A stretch of 64,000 bases of DNA from the NCBI GenBank assembly GCA_033807775.1, contig CM066314.1, positions 40,214,001-40,278,000 of the forward strand. The letters run 5' to 3'. The notes under the pieces were generated by a model. The model saw nothing but the letters and a program-made list of their open reading frames with translations, ran no database searches and had not been told where the DNA came from. This stretch comes from Saussurea involucrata. Its lineage: Eukaryota; Streptophyta; Magnoliopsida; Asterales; Asteraceae. Each line of letters starts with the position of its first letter. The stretch's first letter is position 1. Below, piece after piece: positions 47,228 through 59,598 of the stretch. The translations under genes were made by a program, and so were the position numbers.

Positions 47228-49010
47228 AATTCGTGTATTATTTATCATAAATGTTATATTATTCATCCTGAATATTGTATTATTCATCATGAATAACGCG
47301 TGAACGTTCATCTTTGTTATTCATACTAAATGTGGACACCCGAAGACACGTGTCACGCTCTCCTTTGTCCCTTGTTTCACAACCAAAAATCGGGTTCGCA
47401 ATTAAACTTTTCCCTATCATGCTAGTATATTTATTAGAGAGTTATTTTATACACGTGATCATACATAAATGTTCATGATGAATAGTATATGTATTTCATG
47501 ATGAATGTTATAGTGAAAATGTATATTCATGACGAATATCATACTCATGTATGAATGTTGAAATGTTGATGTATACACGTGAACATATATAAAATATTCA
47601 TAATGAATAATATGTATATTCATGATGAATGTTATAGTAAAAATGTATATTAATGACGAATATCATACTCATGTATGAATGTTGAAATGTTGTTGTATAC
47701 ACGTGAACATATTATAAATATTCATGATGAATAATATGTGTTTGGGTAAAAATCCACACCGCACGACCGACGAAGAAAATGAGCATGACATTTATGTAAG
47801 ACCATTCTTGTATTAAGATGAGGTCCTGCAGAATAGGTACGACCATTTCTTCCTTCGTATATTTCGACGATGGTCGTAAGACTCCTACGATCGACAATCG
47901 TGACTTAAGACAGTCGTACGACCATACTAACCGTTAACAGTCAACATCCGTTTTTCTTTGTTTCATTAATGCAGGTCCAACAGCAATCATTGCACAACGG
48001 TCATAACGGACGAGCTCTTAATGACAATTAAAGACCCAACAGCGGTTACAAATAGTCATCCACACACATTCAATGCTACCACAAGCTATATAAAGGCCTG
48101 CGCCACATTTCAAGAAAACAACGACTCACTCTACGAAACGACTCACTCTACGACAGGATTCACTCTACGAAAACTACACATTCTACAACTCTACGCAATA
48201 CAACAGTGATCATCAGAGCATTTGAACAAATATCGCTTAAGCAAGTTTCGCACGACAAGCAGTTCATTTTGCACGACACAATGCTATTTCACACAACGCA
48301 CCGCTTTAGCTTACGATTAAGTTTACTTTTATTCTTATTGTAATCAATTGTACTCACGACACTTGTTACCAAATGATTTCGCCCCTGTTTGGCGATCATA
48401 GTGCATTGTCGACTTCCCCAAGTCGGTCGCGGTTTTTCCCTCGTTTAGGTTTTCCGCGTCACCAATTCTCTCGTCTTATTTACATTCTATTTGTGATTGT
48501 GTTGTTTGTCTTGAGATCCTTTTCTTTAATTGTTAAAGCTCCACATCGACCTTAAATTATCCTTTGGGTGATTTTTGGCATTAACAATATGTATATTCAT
48601 GATGTCTGTTATAGTAAAAATGTATATTAATGATGAATGTCATAGTGATGTATGAATACTGAAGATTTGTTGAATATACGTGAAAATACATAACTATTCA
48701 AGATGAATGTTATTCTAAGTTGTATAGTCATGATGAATATCATACTAATAGATGAATATTAAAGATTTTTTCTAAACATATGAACATCCATAAATATTCA
48801 TAAAGAATATAACACACATATATAGCATTTCACGTAAAAAACGGTTAAAAAACTATATCAAGATGGATGACCTATCGAAGAGCATGAAATTCTCATTGTA
48901 AGTAATTTTTAAGATAATTTATTTTAAAAACTAAGAAGGTAAATTGTTTTTAATTAAAAATAAAATAAAAAGTCCAATAAGGTATCCATTGATTGAAACT
49001 TCCATTTATG
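47228..49010. mobile_element. Remnant with ATTCATGATGAAT palindrome array
   Basis: Around a solo LTR insertion, the DNA carries many ATTCATGATGAAT / GTATATTCATGATGAATG units with GTATACACGTGAACATA linkers. It ends (48790-49010) with TTTCACGTAAAAAACGGTTAAA, GATGGATGACCTATCGAAGA and AAGATAATTTATTTTAAAA. Those sequences match the arm of the fold-back element at 34890-35040. It is therefore a diverged relative of that element with a different repeated word. Confidence 0.55.
47739..48586 (+). mobile_element. Solo LTR, 848 bp
   Basis: It starts TGTTTGGGTAAAAATCC and ends TTGGCATTAACA, with the exact 5-bp target duplication ATATG (47734-47738, 48587-48591). A TATA box CTATATAAAGG lies near 48087, followed by a start region rich in ACTCACTCTACGA repeats. 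No internal region is present. Confidence 0.88.
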
Positions 49011-49340
49011 ACTATAATCACTTCTCAATTAATCTTATTATTTTTTATGTAACAACAGTAATTCTCGCAGGTTGAATGCTTTCGGCCAAGGAAACGTCGA
49101 ACTTTGGAGCTCGGGGAAAGGGGGTGCGAGAGTGACCGCGAGAGTGACAAAGGCACTTTCGCCGTGTCACAATCGCCGAATCTGAGGACCCCTCAGTACA
49201 AAGTGTGCGAGAGTGACTGCGAGAGTGACAAGGGCACTCTCACCGCGTCACAATCGTAGTGTGCATGGGAGCCGTGATACGAGACTAGTGAAAGTAACCA
49301 GCGACCATGCCATAGGCATAATCGTCGGGAAAGGTCGCGG

Positions 49341-49364
49341 TCGGGGGGAGGGGGGGGGGGGGGG
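49341..49364 (+). repeat. G-run, GGGGGGA then G15
   Basis: TCGGGGGGA is followed by 15 consecutive G in the U3 of LTR A2. It is capable of G-quadruplex formation, and its length is liable to sequencing error. Confidence 0.85.
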
Positions 49365-51021
49365 CAGAGACCATTTAACCCGATTTTGCTACCATTCTTT
49401 CATTTCCTCTTTACCAACTTCTACCTTTCTTTCTCAAAAAACCCTACCCACACCTAGATGCGATTTTGAGCTTTTAAAGTCGTGAATCTTGTGATTCAAA
49501 GCAATCCCTCACCTTTTAGCAAGGATTTAGAAACAAAGTTTGGAGTTCTTCATCTCACTTTCAATATCTGGGAAATTTCTAAGCTTTATAGGGTTTCACC
49601 AAGCCCTCTTCTAAACCCTTACATTCTTGGGATATCTTGGAGTTGAAGATCATTTTGGTAACCCTAGAGGTACTTTGTTTGTGGATTCAAGTCGTGGTTA
49701 AAGTAACTTCTTCCTTTCTTTCACCTAAGAAATTAGGGTTTTGGTGTAAATGGAGATTTTGTTGTTAAATGTGGGGAACAATTTTAAGTGTTTGGATATG
49801 AATATTTATGGTTTGAAACTTGTGTATCTAGTTTTTTGCATGTTTTCCTTGAGGATTCAAGGTTCTTCAAGGGAGCTCTAGTTTGAGGAAAATCTAAATT
49901 TAGCCTAAATCTAGCAAGGTGAGTTCAAATTGATTTGTGAAAACGTTGTACATGCCAAAAATATCTATTTTTTTAAGTGTTTATGTGTTTTACATGAAAT
50001 TATCAATTGATGAGTTATTTGTTGGATTTTGATTATTTGAAGTGTTTAACTTTATAAACCTTGAAAAAATCCACATTTTGGATTTTTTGGTAATTTGGTG
50101 AATAAAGTATAAATGAAAGTGTTCTGATAATTTATTGCATAAATGGAGATTATTTAGTAAAAATGCACTTTTAGTGTTTGTTGGAACTATGCATAATTTA
50201 TGTTATAGTACGTTTTGAAAATACGAACGTGTGGGTCATTGGATTTTGGTCATTTCCGACCTTGTGAACATTTTAGAAATGGCAAACCTTTTGGTTTTGG
50301 GCCAAAGGCCAATTGTGATTTGAGAAACAAATATTTTGGGAAAAGATGTATTTTGGGTATTTTGATGAATAAATCTTAAGTATTGGTATTTTAATGATTT
50401 ATCTTACGAATGTAAATCTTCTGGTATAAATGCACTTGATGGGTGCTTTGGAAAAATGATTTGTCTTATTCTAGAGTTGAGTTGAGTTATTCATGACTAT
50501 GGAGTATGTTTCGCATAAACATGGGTTATTTACGTTTTATTTCATTATACGACTGTCAATTGATTTTGGTTGAGTTTATGGCTCAGTTTATGACTTTATT
50601 GAGTCTCGAGGACATTTGTCCAGATTTAATAATTTAATGTGGTGCTTTGGATGTGAGTTGCATTTATTGCATCTTATTTCGAGAGTACGTGTTTTGAGTA
50701 CGTGTGTCATTCAAGTAGAGTTAAGTACTTTTCGACTATAATGCATTGGATCCATAAGCATATGAGTCAGCCATATTTACATAGTGGAGAGTCTTGGTAT
50801 TCTCACTTTGGGAAGTATGTCGTTTTGGCATTTTGCGTACCGGTGTTGGGGAGAGGAACCTTATTGGGTTGTACTCCGAAATTTTGGGTTTTATGGTTTT
50901 ATGTTCTAACATTTGTGCAGGAGGGTTGAACATCTCGAGTTATCAAGTAAGGAGTCGAGACTCCAATTCTTGAATGCTAAAAAGTATGCAATAAAGGTCT
51001 AATGGAAACCTTAAGGTGTAA

Positions 51022-54000
51022 TGTCACACCCCAAAATCCAGGGACTGTGACGACTTAACAATCAAAACATACCTCAATCAAAAAGTAACTTAAAATTGAA
51101 AAACTAGCAACGGAAGTCTTTACATCAATATCAAAGGTACTAAAATAAATAATATCTTCTAAAGAAACTTAAAATTGAACGAATAAAGCTAAACATTGGC
51201 TAAGTCTTCTCATTTCCCTTCGGGCTCTCAGCCTTATCGAACCCTGAGATACATGTTTGGGTCAGCTTTACGCTTAGTGAGTTCGTGGTTTACATAAACA
51301 AAACTTTTTATATAAAAACACTTCAAATCTTTCATAAAAACATCATCGTCAAAAACATGCATGCAAATAAATCATCTTAAAAAAATCATACATCAAGTAC
51401 TATATGGGTCAACATCACCGATTACATCAAATCTCTAAGTACAGAGGTATACCTCACAATACATGTACTACATCTAATCCATCGACTTGATACAGAGGTA
51501 CTTCACAACATGTATCAATCGAAACATCGTCAATAACGTCGAATCTCCAAGTACAGAGGTATAACTCGTGATACATATACCGGATAACATCTATAGACAC
51601 GGTACAGAGGTACTTCGCAACATATACCGGTCAAAACATCGTTGCGGTTTCCCGCCATCTCTACGGACACCTAAAAACATCATAATAACTTTTCATGCAT
51701 TGCAAAATATTTCATTCATGCTAAAATTAACACATCGATCATGCACTTTCATACAACGTCGTAAACAAATAAATTATTTATAAAACATCTTTTCATATAA
51801 GCATGTATCCCAACTTTAATATCACATGAAACTCACCTTGGGGTGCAAGCGTACCTGACTCCTCGACAATCCTATCTACACAATTCATAATGTAATACTA
51901 AGTATCTCAGTCAGGTGTTTGTCAATCTATGAACCAACAAAATCTTAGCTAACTTTTTGGTCCCGAAGGCCTATACAAGTTTGTAGAAAGGGGGGGGGAT
52001 TGAATACAAACACACAGATTTTACTTTTCTAAATTGTTTATTGATAAATCATTAACAATTTACAGCTTGTTGCGGAAACAAGATTAAGGATAAACCTAAA
52101 TCTAAACAAGTTGGAACACTAAGGTTTCTTGCACTAAGAGAGATAAGAAAATTACTAATAATAACCTATCTTGAGATAAGAGATTGAACTTGTCCAGAGT
52201 TAGCAAGTTACTTCAAATGAAGTGGGTTCATCTCTTTATATACTGCATGCATTTAATGCAAGTCAGTATACACTTTACACGTGTCATCAGCTGGTTGGTT
52301 GCATGTCATTGACCTTGGTTGACAACCTTAGTAGCCGCATGGATGAACAGTGTAGTATCAGAGTGGTTGTACGATTTCAGACAGTCGGAGGTTCTTTTCT
52401 GACATTTCGTACGGAGTCGTGCAAGGGGGGTTAAGACAAAAGTACTTTGTACGGAGGACTTCATGATCAGCTTTCGTTGATTTCAGAGCATTATCATTTT
52501 CTATTCAGCGAATGATAATAGTTCAGCGATAGCTGAAGTCTTGTACTTGATACTTCATGTTGAGTGGACAAATCTGAGTCTTCGTTGATCCGCATCAGTT
52601 CATTAGGAGACTTGTCGCTGGTTCTTGAGCTTGATCTTCGACTTCAGCGTAGAACCTTTGTTGACGTGAAACTTGTCTTTAGGGATCATAAGTAAACAAC
52701 TAACTTATCAGCGATCATCATAATGACTGAACAGACTCAGAGCATTAATGGTGAACAGTGTTCGCTGAATGTTTAATTTAAAGAGCGAGAGTTCCTATCA
52801 GCGGTACTGTAAGATCTTAGTACTTATCAGCGATAGTGAAACTCTGATACATATTGTTTACTTACAATTTTCACTAAGTATATAAGAGAGGGTCATTATC
52901 AAATCACTGAGGGTTTGGATCAACATAACTACACAAAACTTGGCTAAATCCCTAAGTCGGCTCAATTGACTAAACGTTCGGTTCTATCGACAGCTCACCA
53001 ATTAAATCTTTTTTTATTTATTTAAAGATTAATAGTCTCAAAATCGTAATTTAATTACTTTCGAGATCTCGTAACAAACATTTACAAATCTATAAATAGT
53101 TGATGTAATTATCACAATTGTAAATGAATACTCCAAATTGTTTTGGGCATTTTCTTTAAATTTAAATTTGGCTAAAACTCATCGAGGTGCAATTTAAAAT
53201 TATTCTGATAGATTTTTGAAACTTATAAAATCTTTTATCTACTTTAAAAAAAAAGACAAAAACCAAATACACATGTTACGGCCAAAACTCAAAACTTAGT
53301 TAAAAAGAAAATGGGAAAATGATTCTGTAGTTGAATAAATAATCAATTATTAAATAACAAACTAAAATTCAAAAAAAAATTGCTCTATTTGAGATCCTTG
53401 AACCATGACCGTCAAAATGAATCCATATACTGGGTGTGTCAACAACTCACTCAAAATCAGTAGCAATAACTCATTAATAACATTTAATGCTACCGAGATA
53501 GATGTAAGAATTTACATCTAAATCGGACTATATAACTAGTACTTTGAGTTTTACTTTGGGTTTGTGTCGAACCGTCGAGTTTAGCCGAAACCATATAAGT
53601 AGCTTTCAAGCTATTTACACGACTCAACTTCAGCACCAACGATAATACATCATGTATAATAACTTAACTACGACTCTGGGTTAGAAAACTACCTCAAATC
53701 GATCGAAACTCGGAGGCTCTAGCTTAACCTCGAGATTGATTTCTTCTACGCCTTTCGATTGCATTTCTCCAAACATATGGATTTTCTTCCTCCCGATTGA
53801 ATGACAACCCTAATTCGATAATTACTAGCATTTATAGGTTGAACAACTCCTTGAAATTTCTCCTCCAAATCTCTATCCTCAACTAACTAAAGGAGATTAT
53901 CTTTAAAACTCAAATTTCAAATCCTTTGAAATTTTACAACTAGACCCCTTAACTACATATGTCTAACACTTTTAGTCATTAGGCCAACTCATCTACTAAC

Positions 54001-54235
54001 CCACGTATATCATAAATTTCTTCTTCCTTTTTTTCAATATTAAATTAACTTAGGATCCTTCCACTTTGTCCATCTTTCACCTTAGCCCCTTCAGATATAT
54101 ATAACTAATATAAATATGCATAAAATATCTATATTCATTTATATCATTTTCTCTTGATTCCTAGAATGCACAATTTTTTTAACTTAATACTAAAAGAAAT
54201 CCATTATGCCAAAACCCAAACCTTGGGGTGTTACA
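51022..54235 (-). mobile_element. Solo LTR (family B), nested in A2, minus strand
   Basis: The plus-strand ends are TGTCACACCCCAAAATCC and CCTTGGGGTGTTACA. The 5-bp duplication TGTAA is at 51017-51021 and 54236-54240. Removing the nested LTR (51955-52925 plus 5 bp) leaves about 2.24 kb. Orientation follows the shared landmark GCTTAGTGAGTTCG (reverse of CGAACTCACTAAGC) and the donor CCCAAG/GTGAGT (minus, about 51836). It is a relative of family A with a similar end sequence. Confidence 0.87.
51955..52925 (-). mobile_element. Solo copia-type LTR nested in B
   Basis: On the minus strand it runs from TGTTGATCCAAACCC (52925) to TTCGGGACCAAAA (51955). The target duplication TAACT is at 51950-51954 and 52926-52930. 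The minus-strand TATA box GTATATAAAGAG is near 52240. U3 is rich in TCAGCGATA/TATCGCTGA words. The terminal CA is mutated to AA. R/U5 features (TTGCGGAAAC reversed, C-run before the end) resemble the LTR at 3617-4903. Confidence 0.87.
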
Positions 54236-55219
54236 TGTAACTTACTAGAGAATGAACATGCAATAAGATCGTGTATCCTTGATGTGTAGCTTGGCAAAGC
54301 AGACAATAAAGGATACGGTGGTGCCACCCGTTGTTGGGTGTGGGACTTGCGGTGTAGCTTATTATCACAGGCAATGAAGTCCGACTTGAGGTGTAGCTTA
54401 TATAGAGTCACGATCTGATGTATAGTTCAATAACATAGTTAAGCGACTTAACTTTGTGTTCCACTACATACAATGGAAGCGGGTCTCCCCGTCACCGAAA
54501 GGTGTTGTTTGGGTATTTATTTTTATCCATGTTTTCGGTGACGTATTATATTTATATGGATTGTTTCCATTATTTATGGTTGTGTATTATGTCTCATCCG
54601 TGTTTGGATGTTTCAAATAATAGAGTCGTATTCACGTTTACATTATTTGGAAATTAAACATTTATTCACGTTTTGAGTGAGTTTTGGATCAGAGTTCATT
54701 TTGAGGAAATGCTATATACTCTGGAGCTTTCGTCATAAGATTTTGTGTGCGTTGGAAAATTGGTTGTTTGCATATTTAATATAAACCCTTTTTGGAAATC
54801 ATGATTTAAGTTGCACTCTTTACATTTAATGAATTATTTACTAATGATGAAAACTTTTAAACTCGCTAGTCGTTAACCTAACCTTTTTATTTGTCGGCAT
54901 GTGCATCAGGTTCCGGTTGGGGAATAGTTCTAGCGACACTGTGGAGAGATGAGTACTAGTTGTATGCACGAGAAATGAATAGTTTGGTGAAGTCTTCCGC
55001 ACTTTGGGAATAGCATTTTATATTTGGGTTGAGTAACACCCGGTCTTATTTAGTCTTGGTGTATGACTTAAGTTATTGAATGTTGAAATTAATTATGTTT
55101 TAAGGTTGAGGTATTTCCAAGGATGGATTTGTAGAAGGGATTTTATCATTTATTTGGTTATTTTATCGAAGTTTTTATTTAGTTGTTCTTTCCAAATTTG
55201 AGGGTGTTATATTTTAACC

Positions 55220-55430
<211 letters not shown>

Positions 55431-55445
55431 AAGAGAGAGAGAGAG

Positions 55446-55800
55446 AGGACGATAATCAGATGAGAAGCACAAAAAGGTTGAAAACTATGACAACCGATAT
55501 AAGCTGTAGTTTAGTTTTGATCCTATGATTTTACTTGAAAATTGTTTCACCACATGAAAAGAGCATCATTGTCATTTTGGTAATGCAGATTCACCATATG
55601 AAACACACGTATTCACCAAATGAAACCTAGGAATTCATCAGAAGAAACACACGAATTCACCGAATGAAACACTATGATTTTCCTGATGAAACACACAGAT
55701 TCATCATATGAAACAAACCGATTCACCGTATGAAACACATAGCTTCATCATACGAGACACGCAGATTCATCATATGAAACACATGTTGTAATAAAGAGTT
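55446..55800 (+). mobile_element. Left end of a (TA)n-targeting TIR element with palindromic repeats
   Basis: GGACGATAATCAGATGAGAA matches the terminus of the MITE at 59354. From about 55585 to 55785 come roughly nine units of ATTCA(T/C)CATATGAAACACAC, another short-palindrome array (CATATG). No right end identified. Confidence 0.55.
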
Positions 55801-56359
55801 AGAAAGAGCTTCTCGGTTTTGGGAAGATTTACAGCACAAATAACATTATTAAACATGATACAAACAAACACAACGGTGCCGGAGCAAGCAGGTTTATTAG
55901 ACAGTTTCTTCACTGGAGCTCCAAATCTGCAAGTGATGTGTTTTTTAACCTTTCGTTACTCAAGGATGCAGATAACGAATTTGTGTATGTGTCATCACAT
56001 CCATCTCTTTCTTCCTCTTCCTTCGGTCATGATCTGGACGACCTTACTCGTTTACATCTTGATTATGATAAGCCGAGGAAGGTGAACCTAACAATTGTCC
56101 GAAATCGAGAATGGTGAGATTTGAACTCATTTGTCTCCCCATCCTCTATAGCCAAAGCTCTACCACCTTTGTTGAATCTATGAGACATTCGAGCTTCAAC
56201 ACATAAGAAATCGAAAATCACAAGAGAAATCTGCTTAGATCAGATTAGAGCTTCAACACACTTGAGAATGAAGGAGAAGAAAGAAAAAAAACGAGTGTCA
56301 AAGATGAAGGAATACCTTGGATTTTGGTTTCGGGTTTTGACGATGACAAGCCCTAGTAG
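55801..56359. other. Unassigned region with a tRNA-like fragment
   Basis: A short frame near 55910-56095 (SSSSFGHDLDDLTRLHLDYD) looks coding-like but has no recognised family. On the minus strand, 56183-56105 reads GGTGGTAGAGCTTTGGCTAT ... GAGTTCAAATCTCACC, resembling tRNA A and B boxes, so a tRNA-derived SINE 5' end is possible. Confidence 0.35.
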
Positions 56360-56364
56360 TAAAT

Positions 56365-59144
56365 TGTAACACCCTCAAATTTGGAAAGAGCAACTAATTA
56401 AAATTTCAACAAAATGTCTAAGTACATTAGATCATCTCTACAATTCCTTCATCAAAATACCTCAGAATTAAAACATCTCAATATCTACAAGAAAATAACT
56501 CAATCGGGTGTCACTTAATACAATGCAAGTTGCTAGTCCAAACGAATGCGGAAGACTTCACTAAACAATTCACCTCTCGTGCACTTTACTAGCACTCCCC
56601 ACTTCACAATGTAGCTAGAGCTACCCCAACCTGAGCCTGTTGCACATGCCGACAAATAAAAAGGGTTAGGCTTACGCCTAGTGAGTTCAAGCATTTTATC
56701 ATGACTATATAAAAACATAAATCGTAAAGTAATAGTTTTAGTCATGATCCCAAAAGAGTTTTCTTTAAAGCAATTCATTCATTTTCCAACTCACGCACTT
56801 CCATGGAAAAGTTCCCGAAAGGTATAATACGTTTTCCAAAATAAGTTACATTTCCAACTCACTCAAATACGTAAGTAAGTTTAGTTTAGGCAAAACCTTC
56901 AAATACGGTTGACAATACATACTCAACCCATAAAACATGGAACCATCCATTAAATATAACTCTTTATTAAAACACAATACGAAGCGATACTAATTCGAAC
57001 GTAAAAGGTAATAAAGATCAAATACCATAAACGGGGAAGACCCGTATCCGTTGAACGTGGAGGTAACACAAATACCCAAAACATCATATACGGATGAGAT
57101 ATAAACCACAACTTACGTACTATGGAAAACAATCCATATAAATAGAACACGTCACCGAAAACATGAGTAGTAACAAATACCCAAAACAACACCTTTCGGT
57201 GACGGGGGAGACCCGCATACATCGCACGTGACGGAACACCAAAGTGGGTCACTTACTATGTAATAAAAACACCCACGTGGATTACTCTCGTAAAACTGAG
57301 CTCAATCACTCCATATCTATTCCTCACGAGACTAGGATGCCCCCAACTTCAACCACTCCAGGTCTATACATTAGGTCACCAAATCCACAACAACACATTA
57401 GGGATTACACCTTACTGCCCATGAGACGACGCCCAACCATCTAGGTCCACGCCTTACTTATCATGGATCCCGATGCCTATCCCGTGCTAAGCACATATAT
57501 GGAATTACACCTTACTGCCCATGAGACAACGCCCGACCATCTAAGTCCACGCCTTACTTATCATGGAACCCGATGCCTATTTCGTGCCACAAAATAAACT
57601 AACGTCTCGTAAACTGAGCCCAATCAATTCCGACCTTTTGCCCGCGAGACTAAGGGGAAACTCAAATGCCTATGGATCCATGGCTAACAAGGTCTAAATA
57701 TTACACGACCCCAAGTGAATTAATAAATGCATTCAAAACATGCAATTCCCCCAATAACATAATTCGTTAACAAAACTCAACCTTGAGTTACCAAAACTGG
57801 ACAAATGTCCCCAATACTTAATAAAATTCAATACCGAACCACAAGCTCAACTAACTTCAAAAAGGTAGTTTATGAAAGTTATAAAATGACATCAAATATA
57901 ACAACACACACCGTTTGCCGGTAAATACTTCAATCCCATGAAAACCCGAAATAAAACTTTGGATCGGGTAAACCCTCATTTCCAAGGACTCACGCCTTTA
58001 CGTTTTCAAAACATCTCATGATGTACTATATGTATATTTCCAAAACATCCATAATGCATTTCTATAATAAATAGACTCCAATTATCACATAAATCAACAA
58101 CTCATTTCATGTATGATTTATTATCACTTTTTTTTCCAAAATATCCAAAAGTAGTGTCTTATAATGTTTACCACAATTAATACCTCAAAAGGTAAAATCC
58201 ATCAAATGACCCAATATAGATAGTTTCCAGGTAAAACACACAATTACTTGGAAAAATAACATTTTGGCATGTACAAAGTTTTCGCAAAGTAACTTGAACT
58301 CACCTTGCTAGATTAAGCTAAATCTAGATTTTTTTCCAAACGTATGCTCCTTTGAAGATATCCGAATCTTCAAGTCCAAATCTTCCAAAACCTAAATCCA
58401 TAAGTTTCCAACCATAAATATTTATCCCCAAACACTTAGAATCATTTTCCCCAACATATTACACCCAAAATCACCAATAGATCAAAACCCTAATTTCCAA
58501 AATGAAGAGAAAAGGAGATTACCTCAACCATCAAGTGAATCCACCAACCAAACACTTCTAGTGTTACCAAAGTAAGCCTCAATCTTCATTTCATCCAAAG
58601 GAAGGAAAAGGTTTAGGTGAGGGTTGGGTAAAACCCTAGAAAGTGTAGAAATCCCATTAAAATGGAAATAAGATGAAGGATTCCAACCTCCAACTAGAAA
58701 TCTTGCTAAGAGATAGGAGAGAGGCTTTGATTCACAAGATTTGTGGCTTCAATGGTTCCAAAATCGGTTTAAAGGGTTAGGGTTTGGTTTGGGAGAGTTT
58801 AGAGAGAAATGGGTTGAATAACAAATGAAAGGGAGTTGAAATCGTGGGTTTAAAAGGCTCTGGAGCCCGACGGCGAGAGTGACACGGCGAAAGTGACACT
58901 GTCACTCTCGCGGGTGTCATATTCGCTGGATTCCCCCCAAACTCTCGGTACAATCTTGGCGAAAGTGACAGTGTCACTCTCGCGGGTGTCATACTCGCTG
59001 GGTTTGTACCGAGTCCAAACTTGGCCAATTTCTCGAGAGATCCAATTAGAATCACGCGTCCCACTTTCCAATGCAACACCTTGTCCTTCCAATAAGTCTA
59101 AATGGACTATTTACAATTTGAGTTAGGATTTTCGGGGTGTTACA
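56365..59144 (-). mobile_element. Family A solo LTR, copy 4, minus strand, intact
   Basis: On the minus strand it starts TGTAACACCCCGAAAATCC (59144) and ends TTTGAGGGTGTTACA (56365). The exact target duplication TAAAT is at 56360-56364 and 59145-59149. 2780 bp with no nested insertion, so it is the reference copy of the family in this window. A block of GCGAGAGTGACA / TGTCACTCTCGC inverted words lies near the start (58870-58990). The donor CTAGCAAG/GTGAGT is at 58304/58303 and the acceptor GCATGTGCAACAG ends at 56637, bounding a 1667-bp candidate intron. Confidence 0.92.
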
Positions 59145-59353
59145 TAAATTGGGGAAGAGATAGTTTTTATTTGCTGTAGTAAAGTAATACCCAAAATACC
59201 CATCCAACGTTCTTACAAATTGACAAAAGTGCCCTTACTATTTGGTTATTCTTTGTTTTTCAATGACCCTTGATTTATACCAATCCATGGACTAGATTAG
59301 TCCTCACTAGATTTAACCTATATATACATAATATATATATATATATATATATA

Positions 59354-59584
59354 GGACGATAATCAAATGAGAACCTAAAATAGGTTGAGAACCGTGAAAA
59401 CCAATCTAAGTCGTTAATTGATTTTAATCTATGGACATTACTATAGGCAAAAATAGGTTGAGAACCGTGAGAACCGGTGAATGAATTTTTATGTTTTTAA
59501 AACCATAGGATCAAAACCAAATGACGGCTTAATTTGGTTCCCACGATTCTCAACCTATTTTTGGTTCTCAGATGATTTAATCCC
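59354..59584. mobile_element. MITE in (TA)n, GAGAACC family, copy 2
   Basis: 231 bp between (TA)n tracts. The left arm is GGACGATAATCAAATGAGAA then AGGTTGAGAACCGTGAAAACC. The right arm is inverted (GGTTCCCACGATTCTCAACC, then TTTTTGGTTCTCAGATGATT). Same family as 16264-16493. Confidence 0.82.
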
Positions 59585-59598
59585 TATATATATATATA

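Larger units (their letters stand above)
49048..55211 (+). mobile_element. Family A solo LTR, copy 2, containing nested LTRs
   Basis: It starts TGTAACAACAG and ends GGGTGTTATA (terminal C changed to T). The target duplication TTTTA is at 49043-49047 and 55212-55216. Without the nested insertion (51022-54235 plus 5 bp) it is about 2945 bp. Features in order are a GCGAGAGTGAC palindromic block (49125-49260), a G-run, a pyrimidine-rich leader (49395-49440), donor CTAGCAAG/GTGAGT at 49918/49919, and a branch-point-like CTAAC plus acceptor GCATGTGCATCAG at 54909. Confidence 0.88.

Noticed and set aside
56105..56183. A functional tRNA gene
   Set aside because: A- and B-box-like words are present, but a full cloverleaf and acceptor stem could not be drawn; at best a SINE fragment.
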